DNA of 64,000 nucleotides. Origin: Pseudomonadota bacterium (lineage in GTDB: Bacteria > Desulfobacterota > Binatia > Binatales > Binataceae). Under the pieces are notes generated by a model. That model was given only the letters and a program-made list of their open reading frames with translations. It searched no databases and was not told the origin of the DNA. Position 1 is the stretch's first letter; the number at the start of each line of letters is the position of its first letter. Shown here piece after piece: positions 36,394-45,148 of this stretch. The position numbers were made by a program, and so were the translations under genes. Where the stretch lies: the NCBI GenBank assembly GCA_021324855.1, contig JAJPIG010000013.1:124001-188000 (forward strand). Reading direction: 5' to 3'.

Positions 36394-36957
36394 ATGGTGA
36401 GACGGACCAGCGTCGCCGAACGTCAGCTAGAAGCATCAATTCGGGAGCGGTTGCGAGTCCTCGGTGACTCACTGCAGTCAGGTGAAGATTCGAATCTCGT
36501 AGTCTGGGTGTTGGACGGTGCTTTTGCATGCGCTCAGCGACCGCTGCGGAGGCATCCAATATTCGGAGGTCGGAAACCGCTGCCGCCAGAAGCACGCAGC
36601 GCGGTCATCGGCTGGGTGCGCCGGATCGTGGCGAGAGGATTCGTCGGCATCATTTGCTTGTCGCATGAGAAGGAACTCAGGTACTACGAACCGTTGCGTC
36701 TTCACCCGGATGGCCTCCTGGGCTTCTATCGCGCGTCTGGGTTGGAGGTTAAACATCTCCCCTGGCCTGATCCAGCGCATGCTCATACGGCGGCTGAGAG
36801 AAAGCGAAGGATGGCGCTCGTCGAGCGCATTAAGGCCGAAGCCAGCGAGGCGTATGAATGCATGCCAAAGCCAGTACTCTTGCATTGCAGCTCTGGCATT
36901 GACCGTTCTCCGCCCGTGGCGGCGTTCATCGCTATGAGACAGCAGGCACAAGGATGA
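36394..36957 (+). CDS. Protein-tyrosine/dual-specificity phosphatase-like protein
   Basis: A 187-residue protein with the phosphatase P-loop HCSSGIDRS (Cys165 nucleophile, Arg171), i.e. HC(x)5R. A candidate general acid Asp126 lies in LPWPDPAH, and GIICLSHEKELRYY upstream matches the strand and turn that precede it in dual-specificity phosphatases. It would remove phosphate from Tyr/Ser/Thr or from another phospho-substrate. It sits between two unknown genes in the AbiTii cargo block. The presence of a phosphatase in such a block is unusual and could point to signalling or to protection against a kinase effector. Confidence 0.72.
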   Translation: MVRRTSVAERQLEASIRERLRVLGDSLQSGEDSNLVVWVLDGAFACAQRPLRRHPIFGGRKPLPPEARSAVIGWVRRIVARGFVGIICLSHEKELRYYEPLRLHPDGLLGFYRASGLEVKHLPWPDPAHAHTAAERKRRMALVERIKAEASEAYECMPKPVLLHCSSGIDRSPPVAAFIAMRQQAQG

Positions 36958-37090
36958 GAAGAGCTATGGACTACCGAATTGAAAGGGCGGTGACGCGATC
37001 GAGCGCCGTTGGGGTGGCGTTGTCGGGACTGTCTTCCCCAACTACGAACTGCTCTGGAGAGAACACGTTGTACCCATCACCTGGCGGGTC

Positions 37091-37852
37091 GTGAACCGGC
37101 ATTGCCTTTACGTCAGGTCAGGCGCTCCGAGTGCATTGAGGAAACTCGCGACCTGCAATTATGGAACATTCATTCATTTGGCCGCCGCCCATGAACAGCT
37201 TGAAATCGCTAATGCTGAAGGCACGGGGACTGGTGCGGAATTGTTCGCTAGAACGGGACTTTACACATTCTACAGTCGCCTCTTTTCAGCGCGAGAGGTA
37301 ATAAAGGGCTTTCTCGATTCTGTCAAAGAGGTGGTCTTCAAGTATGAACGGAAGGATTTAAACGGAATCCAAAAGCGCCTCGTAAAGCATCCGTCCGGAA
37401 ATCTTTACTGCAGGTACGAGACTGCGTTTAAGACCCGGACTGGCGATTACCGAAATCCGCAAGTTCACCACTGGGGCTTACCTGCGGTCGGGTCGCTGAT
37501 CCCGAAGCGCGAATACCTGCATAGGTGGGTTGACGAAACGGGAAAGGCAAAAGATTTGGGACAACTCGACCGATTTCAGAGAGAAAAAGATTTCGCCGCG
37601 CGGCTCCAGTGCGAATTTATCGACGCAATCAAGCAGGCCAACGGCGACTTGGTGTTTGCTGAAACGGTCGTCAATGACATCTGGCAGGTAGCGCTCGATG
37701 AGCTCGGAAGCATCGTTTCAGGTAAGGGCGGTGATCGCTATCGAAAAGACCAAACAAAAGGACTTGAAGTGGGTATCCCGAAATTGTGCGCCGAACGTGT
37801 ATCGTCAGAAAGTGCGGCAACATCGGGATTCGTTGTCGTAAAGAAGGAGTGA
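37091..37852 (+). CDS. Unrecognised cargo protein, 5' end uncertain
   Basis: A protein of at least 253 residues with no domain I can name. It contains a Cys/Tyr-rich N-terminal part, a long charged helix region (FLDSVKEVVFKYERKDLNGIQKRL) and a basic C-terminus. The frame stays open and protein-like upstream of the first canonical start (GTG 37,091), reading VVGTVFPNYELLWREHVVPITWRV back to about 37,000, where no ATG, GTG or TTG is found. Either the true start is non-canonical or a small frameshift separates it from an ATG at 36,966. It is followed by a strong hairpin. Confidence 0.6.
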   Translation: MNRHCLYVRSGAPSALRKLATCNYGTFIHLAAAHEQLEIANAEGTGTGAELFARTGLYTFYSRLFSAREVIKGFLDSVKEVVFKYERKDLNGIQKRLVKHPSGNLYCRYETAFKTRTGDYRNPQVHHWGLPAVGSLIPKREYLHRWVDETGKAKDLGQLDRFQREKDFAARLQCEFIDAIKQANGDLVFAETVVNDIWQVALDELGSIVSGKGGDRYRKDQTKGLEVGIPKLCAERVSSESAATSGFVVVKKE

Positions 37853-37892
37853 GAAGAATAATGCTAGGGTCTGATGAACCCGAGTGCCAATA

Positions 37893-37920
37893 CGGCGGCC
37901 GAGCGGTAGCTCGGCCGCCG
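37893..37920. terminator. Perfect 12-bp hairpin between convergent genes
   Basis: CGGCGGCCGAGC and its exact complement with a GGTA loop. It lies 5 bases past the stop of the truncated ardC copy (reverse strand) and 40 bases past the forward cargo gene, so it can end transcription from both sides. There is no strong T-run. The intact ardC copy has a comparable hairpin in the same position. Confidence 0.75.
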
Positions 37921-37925
37921 CAAAT

Positions 37926-38096
37926 TCACTCGGAAGAGGTCCGATTCAGGATGTAGTCGGCTGTCTTTTGCGCTTGTGCGGCCGCGTGGACAATAAGCTT
38001 GCCGTCATCCCTAAGTTTCTTGGCCCAGCCGGCGACGTACGCGGCCTGATTGGCGATGACCGAGCGTTTGAGCTTCCCTGCTTCCGCGCAGAGGCG
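37926..38096 (-). pseudogene. Truncated ardC copy (3' end only)
   Basis: The last 57 codons of an ArdC-type gene: RLCAEAG, VIANQAAYVAGWAKKLRDDG and HAAAQAQKTADYILNRTSSE. The same segment in the intact gene about 1.7 kb to the right reads LCAEAGISNAVIANQAAYVAGWLKALRDN and HAAAQAQKAADYILNRKFCEQ. Upstream of position 38,096 the similarity stops abruptly, and the HECSH zincin motif and DNA-binding domain are absent. It is a remnant left by recombination or insertion of the AbiEi-like gene. Confidence 0.85.
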
Positions 38097-38192
38097 AACT
38101 GCTCCAATTCCACCACGGGAGGAATCGCGCTCCTCGGTAAAATATGATATAAATCCTCGGACGATAAGCCGCAGCATCCAAGGAAATGTATC

Positions 38193-38825
38193 TTGACCCA
38201 ACCTACAGCCAAGCGCTCAGACCGTCAGGAGGATCGAGCGGTAGCCCTGCTCAAGCAGCGCGGAATGGTTTGCCTGGCTGAGTTCAGGGCAAAGGGCGTC
38301 ACGGCGGCGACTATCTCGCGGCTGGAACGCGCCGGGGCTGTCGTGCGTCTTGGCCGTGGAGTTTATCAGCTCCCCGATGCGGCAGTCGATGCGCATCACG
38401 TCCTCGCCGAAGCTTCGAAGCGCGTTCCAAGAGGCGTGATCTGCCTCGTCTCCGCGCTCGCTTTTCATGATCTCACCGATCAAATGCCCCCGCGAGTATG
38501 GATGGCTATTGCGCCCAAGGCCTGGCGCCCGCGTATCGAGTATCCGGCGATCCGATTCGTTCGATTTCCCAAAGAGCGGCTTGATAAAGGTGTGGAGTTT
38601 CACGTGATTGACGGTGTGAAGGTGCCGATCTTCGGCGTTGCGAAAACGGTTGCCGATGTTTTCCGTTATCGTCGCGTTCTCGGTAATGCGCTTGCGATCG
38701 AGGGGCTTCGCTAAGCGCTTCGGAAGAAGAAGGCCACGCCGGCGGAAATCTCCAAGCAGGCCGTCAAAGGCGGCGTATGGACGGCGATGCAGCCTTATCT
38801 GGAGGCGCTGAGGCCGGTTGCCTGA
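38193..38825 (+). pseudogene. AbiEi-like antitoxin/regulator with one internal stop codon
   Basis: The frame from a TTG start at 38,193 (AAGGA eight bases upstream) encodes an AbiEi-family protein: an N-terminal winged helix (ALLKQRGMVCLAEFRAKGVTAATISRLERAGAVVRLGRGVYQLPD) and the AbiEi C-terminal domain (RVPRGVICLVSALAFHDLTDQMP, GVKVPIFGVAKTVADVFRYRR). It stops with TAA at 38,712-38,714. The same frame continues past it with family-like sequence EALRKKKATPAEISKQ and WTAMQPYLEALRPVA to a TGA at 38,823. A single G-to-T change (GAA to TAA) explains it. The AbiEii toxin partner is not present downstream. Confidence 0.8.
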
Positions 38826-38918
38826 ATCACACCACCGCAAAATAGTCGACGAACGGACTAATAGCCTTTTGCGTGACATCGGCGAGCGAGCTTGAATACG
38901 GTATTGGAGGGTCGCTGA

Positions 38919-39521
38919 GTGGGAGGCTTCAATCCGGCATGGTTCTTTGCGGTTGGACTAGCTGTTGTGCTCACTTTGATACCAATGCGATCCATGCCGG
39001 CCGCTTCGACGGGGCTTCTTCGTTTTGTTGCAGGCGTCGCGTTTCTGATAGGACTGGTTGGACTGATTCTAGACTTTCATGGTGCGTACCAACTCCGTTT
39101 GCCATTTGCATCGCGTAAGGTTGCACTCGTCGAACTAGAACAATCACAGCAGTGGAGTCCGCTGACCAAAGAACAAATAGACTCCATCGCTACAGATCTG
39201 CGTGCCCGTGGAATTCATTCGACGCGAATACTTGCGTGTCCGACGGCTGACTGTCAAGAATTAGCGGACGACTTTTCGAAAGTGTTCGCGAAAGCTGGGT
39301 GGCAAATAACTGAACCTAAACGCCCGCTCAATATGAATTACACGGGCATCCAAGTGTCGGTCACCAAGGAAAGCTTGATAGCTTCGGAGCAACTGGCGGA
39401 AGTTCTCCGACAGCACGGTTACGAGGTGGGGCTTTGGGGCGACCCTGAGCACCAAACAACGACCGGGACCTCGGCCGCTTGGCTGCTGATTGGCCCGAAA
39501 GGACGCCCGACTCACCCATAA
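38919..39521 (+). CDS. Hypothetical membrane protein
   Basis: A 200-residue protein with two N-terminal transmembrane helices (about 5-24 and 32-52) and a soluble domain of about 140 residues containing two Cys close together (ILACPTADCQEL). The soluble part has a mixed alpha-beta pattern with KVFAKAGWQITEP and VLRQHGYEVGLWGDPE; no family is recognised. The GTG start at 38,919 has GGAGGG 7 bases upstream. It lies between the AbiEi-like pseudogene and the intact ardC gene, possibly part of the same insertion. Confidence 0.65.
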   Translation: MGGFNPAWFFAVGLAVVLTLIPMRSMPAASTGLLRFVAGVAFLIGLVGLILDFHGAYQLRLPFASRKVALVELEQSQQWSPLTKEQIDSIATDLRARGIHSTRILACPTADCQELADDFSKVFAKAGWQITEPKRPLNMNYTGIQVSVTKESLIASEQLAEVLRQHGYEVGLWGDPEHQTTTGTSAAWLLIGPKGRPTHP

Positions 39522-39576
39522 TAGGCGCCATGGCGGAGCGCCAGCGCGGAACGGAGATCGAGAGGTTTGATACAAA

Positions 39577-39607
39577 GGCGCGCCCGCGCATCAAGCGCGG
39601 GCGCGCC
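39577..39607. terminator. Perfect 13-bp hairpin after ardC
   Basis: GGCGCGCCCGCGC and its exact complement around an ATCAA loop, 7 bases past the ardC stop on the reverse strand and followed in that direction by TTTGTATC. It is a good candidate for a factor-independent terminator of ardC and may also stop the convergent membrane protein transcript. Its placement mirrors the hairpin behind the truncated ardC copy. Confidence 0.8.
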
Positions 39608-39614
39608 GAAAATA

Positions 39615-40490
39615 TCATTGCTCGCAGAATTTGCGATTGAGGATGTAATCCGCTGCCTTCTGCGCCTGCGCGGCGGCGTGGATCAAAAGCTTGCGATTAT
39701 CGCGAAGCGCTTTTAACCAGCCGGCAACATACGCTGCCTGATTGGCGATGACCGCGTTGGAGATTCCGGCTTCGGCGCAAAGATAGGCTGCGGAAAGCTC
39801 CGCGGTCAGTTCCTCGAGACTGTACGTGGGCGAACCGAACGGCGCGGCTCCAGTAATCGATGACCGATTCAACCGCTTGCTCGCTCCGGCAGCGTGCGAA
39901 CATTCGTGTAGGGTCGTGCATGCTTCCTCTTCGGCGCTGATGAATAGCTCACGCGGTGGAAGCGTAATGCGATCGGTGAGTGGCGAGTAAAACGCTTTCG
40001 AGCCTCCGCGTACTATCTCGGGCGGGTCAGGCATTCCGGCGACGATCTTTTCGACAGCCTCGATCGGATCGTGCTGATGAGTCTCCATCATCGGAAGCTT
40101 GTCGAGAACCGATTGGGGCAGTTCGCATTGTTCGAGGTTCCAAACCCGATACATTCTGAGTAGGTATCGACGGCGCGTCTTCGGATCGCTCTTCTCGGCG
40201 TCGCGGTCTTCCGTGCCGTGCTTCGCTTCTTCGATCTTCCAAAACACCACGGCGGTAGATTCTTCGCCCTTGCGGATATGTCCGCCAAGCTCGTTCGCCT
40301 GACGCATTGTCAACCAGAACGGCGAAACATATTTTGACGCGGAAAGCAAAAACACGTTCACGCCCCTATATGGCTTCTTGCTCACAAGATTGCGCGGCAG
40401 TCCGGTCGAGGTCCACGGCCTGTGCCACGGCACCACGTTGTTTTCGAGCAGGTTGATGATCTTATCAGTAATCATTGTGTAGATGTCCAT
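39615..40490 (-). CDS. ArdC-family anti-restriction protein
   Basis: A 291-residue protein with the two ArdC domains: an N-terminal single-stranded DNA-binding region (ITDKIINLLENNVVPWHRPW, PYRGVNVFLLSASKY, WLTMRQANELGGHIRKGE) and a C-terminal zinc metallopeptidase-like domain with HECSH (His195, Glu196, His199) and ELTAELSAAYLCAEAG. ArdC proteins coat incoming single-stranded DNA during conjugation and protect it from the recipient's restriction systems. It precedes ssb in the opposite order of transcription but both are on the reverse strand, forming a transfer-establishment group. Confidence 0.92.
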   Translation of the reverse strand: MDIYTMITDKIINLLENNVVPWHRPWTSTGLPRNLVSKKPYRGVNVFLLSASKYVSPFWLTMRQANELGGHIRKGEESTAVVFWKIEEAKHGTEDRDAEKSDPKTRRRYLLRMYRVWNLEQCELPQSVLDKLPMMETHQHDPIEAVEKIVAGMPDPPEIVRGGSKAFYSPLTDRITLPPRELFISAEEEACTTLHECSHAAGASKRLNRSSITGAAPFGSPTYSLEELTAELSAAYLCAEAGISNAVIANQAAYVAGWLKALRDNRKLLIHAAAQAQKAADYILNRKFCEQ

Positions 40491-40562
40491 TTTCGTAGTC
40501 TCCGATTGTGGATGGGTTGATTGCGGGAGAACCGCTTGTGCGGCTCCCCCTGGGTGGGTCGG

Positions 40563-40943
40563 CTAGAATGGGATGTCTTCGGAAGCCTGAGCCTTGGGCG
40601 CGTTGCCGTTCGGCCGATTCCCGAGCAGGCGGAGTTGCCGCGCCACGATTTCGGTCCGGTAGCGCTTGCCCGATCCGTCCTTGGCTTCGTACTGGCGGGT
40701 GGTAAGCCGGCCTTCGACGTAAACCTGCCGGCCTTTGCTGAGGAACCGCTCGCACGTATCGGCCAACCGTCCGAAGGCGACGATCCGATGCCAGTCGGTG
40801 CGCTCTCGCTTCTCGCCGTTGCGGTCGGTAAACCGCTCCGTGGTGGCCAACGAGAAATTCGCGACGTTCTGCCCGCTCGGCAGGGCGCGAATCTCGGGGT
40901 TAGCTCCCAGATTGCCGATCACGATTGCCTTGTTGATTGCCAT
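40563..40943 (-). CDS. ssb: Single-stranded DNA-binding protein
   Basis: A 126-residue SSB with the complete OB fold (MAINKAIVIGNLGANPEIRAL, VANFSLATTERF, TDWHRIVAFGRLADTCERFLSKGRQVYVEGRL) and the C-terminal acidic tip EDIPF, the docking site for repair and replication partners. The linker is very short. Copies like this are common on conjugative elements, where they cover transferred single strands. It lies 72 bases upstream of ardC on the same strand. Confidence 0.95.
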   Translation of the reverse strand: MAINKAIVIGNLGANPEIRALPSGQNVANFSLATTERFTDRNGEKRERTDWHRIVAFGRLADTCERFLSKGRQVYVEGRLTTRQYEAKDGSGKRYRTEIVARQLRLLGNRPNGNAPKAQASEDIPF

Positions 40944-40976
40944 TGTCCTTACCTCACTTGGGTTAATTTGCTTTGC

Positions 40977-41186
40977 TTAATAGCCGTCTTCATCAATCCG
41001 ATGGGCGGCGAAGTCACGGGCGGCTTCCTCGCCGTGACCGCATCGGACGCCGTAAAGGTTTCGATCCTCGGGGTAGTAAAAGGCGTGTTCGCCGGGCGTT
41101 ATCGGTACGTCACAACCGGACTTTGCGCACTTGGCCGGATACCTGACGGTGATCCACTTGGGATCGCATTTGAACCTGCGTCGCAT
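40977..41186 (-). CDS. Small cysteine-containing protein, possible zinc finger
   Basis: A 69-residue protein (MRRRFKCDPKWITVRYPAKCAKSGCDVPITPGEHAFYYPEDRNLYGVRCGHG...). Cysteines at CAKSGC and a later CGHG could bind zinc, in a fold similar to small PARP-type or HNH-like fingers, but no family is certain. The ATG at 41,186 has GGAGAAACC close upstream on the reverse strand; a longer start would add a composition-poor tail. It lies 33 bases upstream of ssb and is probably co-transcribed. Confidence 0.65.
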   Translation of the reverse strand: MRRRFKCDPKWITVRYPAKCAKSGCDVPITPGEHAFYYPEDRNLYGVRCGHGEEAARDFAAHRIDEDGY

Positions 41187-41658
41187 GTTTGGTTTCTCCT
41201 TTCGCCCGCTTCCGCTCCTGCGGCAGGGCGTGCTGCGCTTTGCTTTGATCCCCGCGCAACATTTTTCGCGGCGACCTCTCAACCAAAACTGGAGGTCGCA
41301 GCGCAGGTTCCTCAGATGCGCGAGCGGAGCGGGCGGCAGGCCGTGCCAGAGCGAAGCGACCCGTCAGGGCTGGCGCGGCGTGCTAGCGCAGCGAACGCCA
41401 CCACTAAAAGCGGCGGCGAAGCGGAGACGCCGGATCGGTTAGGTGGGGTTAATCGATGGGCGCGAGCGGCGCAGCTTGCGGAGCCCGAGCGCGGGTCTCA
41501 CAGCGCAGCGCCGGCGCGGCTTGCACTGGTTAGCGAAGCGGAAGGCTCAGGCGCTTAGATCGACTGCATGCCTAAATCCCGACCCGACGCCAAGGCGGCG
41601 CGGAAACAATTCCGGGAACAGTGAACTTCCAAGGGCTTCGGAGAGGAGCACAGGGACG
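41187..41658. other. Intergenic region, no supported gene
   Basis: About 470 bases between the small zinc-type protein and the YhaN-like gene. Long open frames exist on the forward strand only because the region and the genes to its left are GC-rich; they run antisense through ssb and have no family signature. The stretch 41,340-41,560 is rich in GCGAAGCG and GCGCAGCG variants, a loosely repetitive composition. The strongest use I can suggest is as the promoter region for the reverse-strand genes. Confidence 0.4.
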
Positions 41659-44600
41659 TCATGTCAAATCAACGATCCTGGCCGCTCCATCGTTAACTAA
41701 CGGCATAGCCGCATCGCGCACGCTTCGATGATGGGTGAAGAGGAGCACCTGCGTGGTACGACCGAACTCAGCCAACAGCGCGAGCGTCTCCGCAGTGCGG
41801 TCGTCATCAAAGTGGACGAGAAGGTCATCGGCGATGAAGGGCAACGGCTCGGCGACGGCGCAGTAGTGCTCGATGCTCGCGAGGCGGAACGCGAGGAAGA
41901 GCTGGTCACGGGTCCCGTCGCTCATCCTGGCGACCGTAACATCTCCTCCGCCAGTGCGCTTGCCGACGACGACGGGTTTTCCGTCCTCATCGATATCGGT
42001 GCTGATACCCGAAAACGTGCCGCGCGTCGTGAGAGCGAATAGCTCGCCCGCGCGTTGAATAAGTGGGTTTTGGCGTTCAGTGCGGAATCGCCTGACTGCC
42101 TCTTCGAGCAGGTGGCGCGCGAGTGTGACTTCCAAGTATCGCTCCACGACGAGCCGCATTTGTGCGGCGGCATGCTCGCGTTCGCCGACTGCGTTATTGA
42201 TGCCCGAGGCGGCATTGAAGTTTTCAAACTCACGGCGGCGTTCCTGGACAGTGGCGTATGCCGCCTCCATCTCCTTGAGCGTCCGTTCTATTGCGTCTCG
42301 CAGGTCAGCAAGCTCCGCTCGAATGGCGTCGAGGTCGCGCCCCACGCATTCCGTTCGGAGCATCTCCGCGGAGCGACCGTCGCCGGCAGTGGCGATTTGC
42401 TCAAGTATCTGCTCGCGCGCGCTCCGCACCTTGAGCAACTGCTCATAGCGGTCGGCAATCGCGACTAGGGAAATTTCGTCTGCATTCGCCTCAGCGCACA
42501 GCGCTTCGAGCGTTTGCTCAAGCCCCTCAAGGTCGCGTTTTTTTGAGTCGCGCTCGTCGGTCCGCTTTCCGAGCTGGCTCTCAAGCCCACGCTTTTCCGC
42601 TGCTACGTGCTTGGCCTCCTCGAGCCGTTCAGAGAACATCTTCGCAGCTGCGACCGGATCGTCTGGAATCGGGAAGTGGAAACCGGGGGCCAAGCCGTCA
42701 ATAAGCTCTTTGAGTGCGCGCTCATCATTATCGAATTGTTCTAGCCTTCGGCGTGTGCTGCGAATTAGATCGAGCACGCCGCTGGCCGTCGACCATTCGG
42801 TTACGACCTCGTTTGCAAGTTCAATCGTAGCGTCGGAGTTGAGGCCAATTTCGCGCAGCGCCGCTTGCCACTCGGTATCCCAGCGGGCCTGATCATCATG
42901 GCGGGCGTTCAATTCGCGTCGCATCTGCTCCAGTTCGGCGGTCATCCTGTCGATGGTTGCGCTATCGGCACGCCAGTCGGCGTGTTCCTTCTCGTGCGCC
43001 GTGATCCTTTGTTGAACGGTCGCGATTCGCGCCTGTAGAGGGGTACTGGAGGAAGCAGCGATCCCGAGCCGGGTCTCGGCCAGTGCGAGGCGTTCGAGGC
43101 CAGGTTCGATCTCAGTGCGGCGCGCATTGACCTCGTCGCGAATTCTTTTGGCGTCTCCCGCGAGTGCGAGAATGGCATCCCGCTCATTCACCAGCATTTT
43201 CAGCCGTACAAGATCGTCCGTCCTCCCGACCGCGTCAGGCCAGGTTTCGGCGAATGCGTGACTCTGGCTGGCAATCTGGTCTTCAAGCTCCTTATACGTC
43301 CTCTGGGTCAATTCGATTGCAACGTGTGCCTCGTCGCGCTGCTTCTCGGCCGCGGCCAAGTCAGTGATACGCTGCGCTTCGATGGACTTGCGGTCCGCGA
43401 GATGGTCGGTCTCGCTGACATGAGCTTCGAACTCCGCGGCGTTTTCCTCGCGGTCGGCAAGCGACACAGCCACAAGAGCGCCCACGTCATCGCTTAGATA
43501 GGTCGCCCGAATGGGGCGCCAAGCGGCCTCGCGGGTCGCGCGGGCGGCCTGGATGGCAGCATCCGTCGGAACTTCGCCAGCGGCCTTCAGGCGGGCAATT
43601 GCCGAGATCGCAAGACCGTGCCGCTGCTGCTGCTCACGTAACACCTCAACCTGCCTTTCGCTGTCTGCTCTGAGACCGGTGCGGTAGTCGATTTCGGCTT
43701 GAATCGCCGCGGCTTCGGGGCAGCGGAAATCTCGGAGCTCGTCAAGGGTCGAAAAGTGGATCTTATTGAGTCGGCGGGTGACCTCGCTGTCGATCGCTGT
43801 TAGCTGATCAGTTCGCGTTTTTACTTCACTCATCAAACGCGGCAGCCCTCTAAACTCGCTGGGCTCGATGCCGAATGGTTGGCTGAATCCGGCCGTCGCG
43901 CGTCGTTGCTGCCGTTCTTGGAGTGACTTGAGAGTGCTCTCGTGGTTTGTGAGTTGGCCCCCTATAGCTTCGATCCGGGTGCGCAAAGAGAGTCCCTGTT
44001 GTATCAGCTGGCTGAGAGCTTGGCGCGCCTTCAGAGATGGCATGAGGGGTGCGAGATCGGCACCCGGCGGCGCTCCGATATGTTCTCGAAGCTGCGAGAG
44101 TCTAGCTTCCTGCTCGATCAGCTCGGCAGTTCGCTTCGGGCGGTCGGCGCGCTCCCTTGCGACATGTACCGACTTCTCGGTGATGCTCCGAATCGCAGAT
44201 TCCGCGTCTAGCAACTCTTGCGCGACCGCCATTGTGCCGAGGTCGCGATCAAGGGCAGAGCGATACCGTTCGGCCTCTTCGAGAGTCTCTCGGGCTACGG
44301 CGCGCAGTTTAAGCGTCTCGCGAACGACAGAAGCGAAGTCCGACCGAAGTGGGGGAAGATCTGAATAGGTTGCGATCTCGTGGTCGATGCGGTCGAGTTT
44401 GATCAGTAATGGTATAACGCGTTCGGCACGTTGGACAGACGAGCGCCGCTGCTCAAGCTCCTTTCGAAGGTCGGTCAGGCGTTGGTGCTCTTCCTTCGCT
44501 GACTGGAGCTGCCTTCTTGCTGCCTCATAGGCATCGAGCGTGAGAGTTCCGGCCTTTACCGCCTTATCCGCGGCCTCAAATGCATCGCGAGCTTTATAGA

Positions 44601-45144
44601 ATTCACGACCCGCGGAATAGCGCTGGCCAAACAGACGGTCGGACTCGTCGCGGAGCGCGTCGATCGTCTTGACTAAATCGCGTAGTCCGCCTCCCGCTTC
44701 GAGGATCAACCGCCCTATGTCACCCTGGGCTTCGAGCAAACGCGTACCACCCTCGCGCAGCGAGTTGTGGTCGAGGCCGAACAGTGCGCCGAAGCGATCG
44801 CGAGTGGTAGCGCCAAGAGTTAGGTTAATGAGGGAATCGTCGACCGGATTTCCGTTTCCGTCGGTGAGGGTTCGGACTCGTCCCTTGCGGCGGCGGAGTA
44901 CAATGCGCCGACCGTCCGCAAGGCGCAGGGTGGCGCCGATTCGCATCTGGTCGTAGCCGAACACCTGACCGTACGGTGAAGTGGCGGGGATTCCGAACAG
45001 AAAGTCGACAGTCGCAGAAAGACAGGTGCTCTTGCCGGCCTCGTTGGGACCGTAAATCACCACAAGGCCCGGGGCGGCGTCCAAGTTCACAGAAAGTCTC
45101 TGGTATACTCCGTACTTCTCGATCACAAGCTCTTCGAAGCGCAT
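41659..45144 (-). CDS. YhaN-like SMC/SbcC-type ATPase
   Basis: A 1161-residue AAA ATPase of the YhaN/SbcC kind. The N-terminal half-site has MRFEELVIEKYGVYQRLSV and Walker A YGPNEAGKST, then LFGLDHNSLREGG. The centre is hundreds of residues of coiled coil (for example 190-250 and 790-960). The C-terminal half-site has GGGDVTVARMSDGTRDQLFLAFRLASIEHY and the Walker B PFIADDLLVHFDDDRT. With the adjacent nuclease it should form an SbcCD/Mre11-Rad50-like complex acting on DNA ends. It lies 4 bases downstream of the nuclease gene and is the last gene of the long defence run. Confidence 0.9.
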   Translation of the reverse strand: MRFEELVIEKYGVYQRLSVNLDAAPGLVVIYGPNEAGKSTCLSATVDFLFGIPATSPYGQVFGYDQMRIGATLRLADGRRIVLRRRKGRVRTLTDGNGNPVDDSLINLTLGATTRDRFGALFGLDHNSLREGGTRLLEAQGDIGRLILEAGGGLRDLVKTIDALRDESDRLFGQRYSAGREFYKARDAFEAADKAVKAGTLTLDAYEAARRQLQSAKEEHQRLTDLRKELEQRRSSVQRAERVIPLLIKLDRIDHEIATYSDLPPLRSDFASVVRETLKLRAVARETLEEAERYRSALDRDLGTMAVAQELLDAESAIRSITEKSVHVARERADRPKRTAELIEQEARLSQLREHIGAPPGADLAPLMPSLKARQALSQLIQQGLSLRTRIEAIGGQLTNHESTLKSLQERQQRRATAGFSQPFGIEPSEFRGLPRLMSEVKTRTDQLTAIDSEVTRRLNKIHFSTLDELRDFRCPEAAAIQAEIDYRTGLRADSERQVEVLREQQQRHGLAISAIARLKAAGEVPTDAAIQAARATREAAWRPIRATYLSDDVGALVAVSLADREENAAEFEAHVSETDHLADRKSIEAQRITDLAAAEKQRDEAHVAIELTQRTYKELEDQIASQSHAFAETWPDAVGRTDDLVRLKMLVNERDAILALAGDAKRIRDEVNARRTEIEPGLERLALAETRLGIAASSSTPLQARIATVQQRITAHEKEHADWRADSATIDRMTAELEQMRRELNARHDDQARWDTEWQAALREIGLNSDATIELANEVVTEWSTASGVLDLIRSTRRRLEQFDNDERALKELIDGLAPGFHFPIPDDPVAAAKMFSERLEEAKHVAAEKRGLESQLGKRTDERDSKKRDLEGLEQTLEALCAEANADEISLVAIADRYEQLLKVRSAREQILEQIATAGDGRSAEMLRTECVGRDLDAIRAELADLRDAIERTLKEMEAAYATVQERRREFENFNAASGINNAVGEREHAAAQMRLVVERYLEVTLARHLLEEAVRRFRTERQNPLIQRAGELFALTTRGTFSGISTDIDEDGKPVVVGKRTGGGDVTVARMSDGTRDQLFLAFRLASIEHYCAVAEPLPFIADDLLVHFDDDRTAETLALLAEFGRTTQVLLFTHHRSVRDAAMPLVNDGAARIVDLT

Positions 45145-45148
45145 TGAA

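Noticed and set aside
40521-41558. 345-codon forward frame over ssb
   Set aside because: Antisense to ssb, which is complete with its EDIPF tip; no homology pattern.
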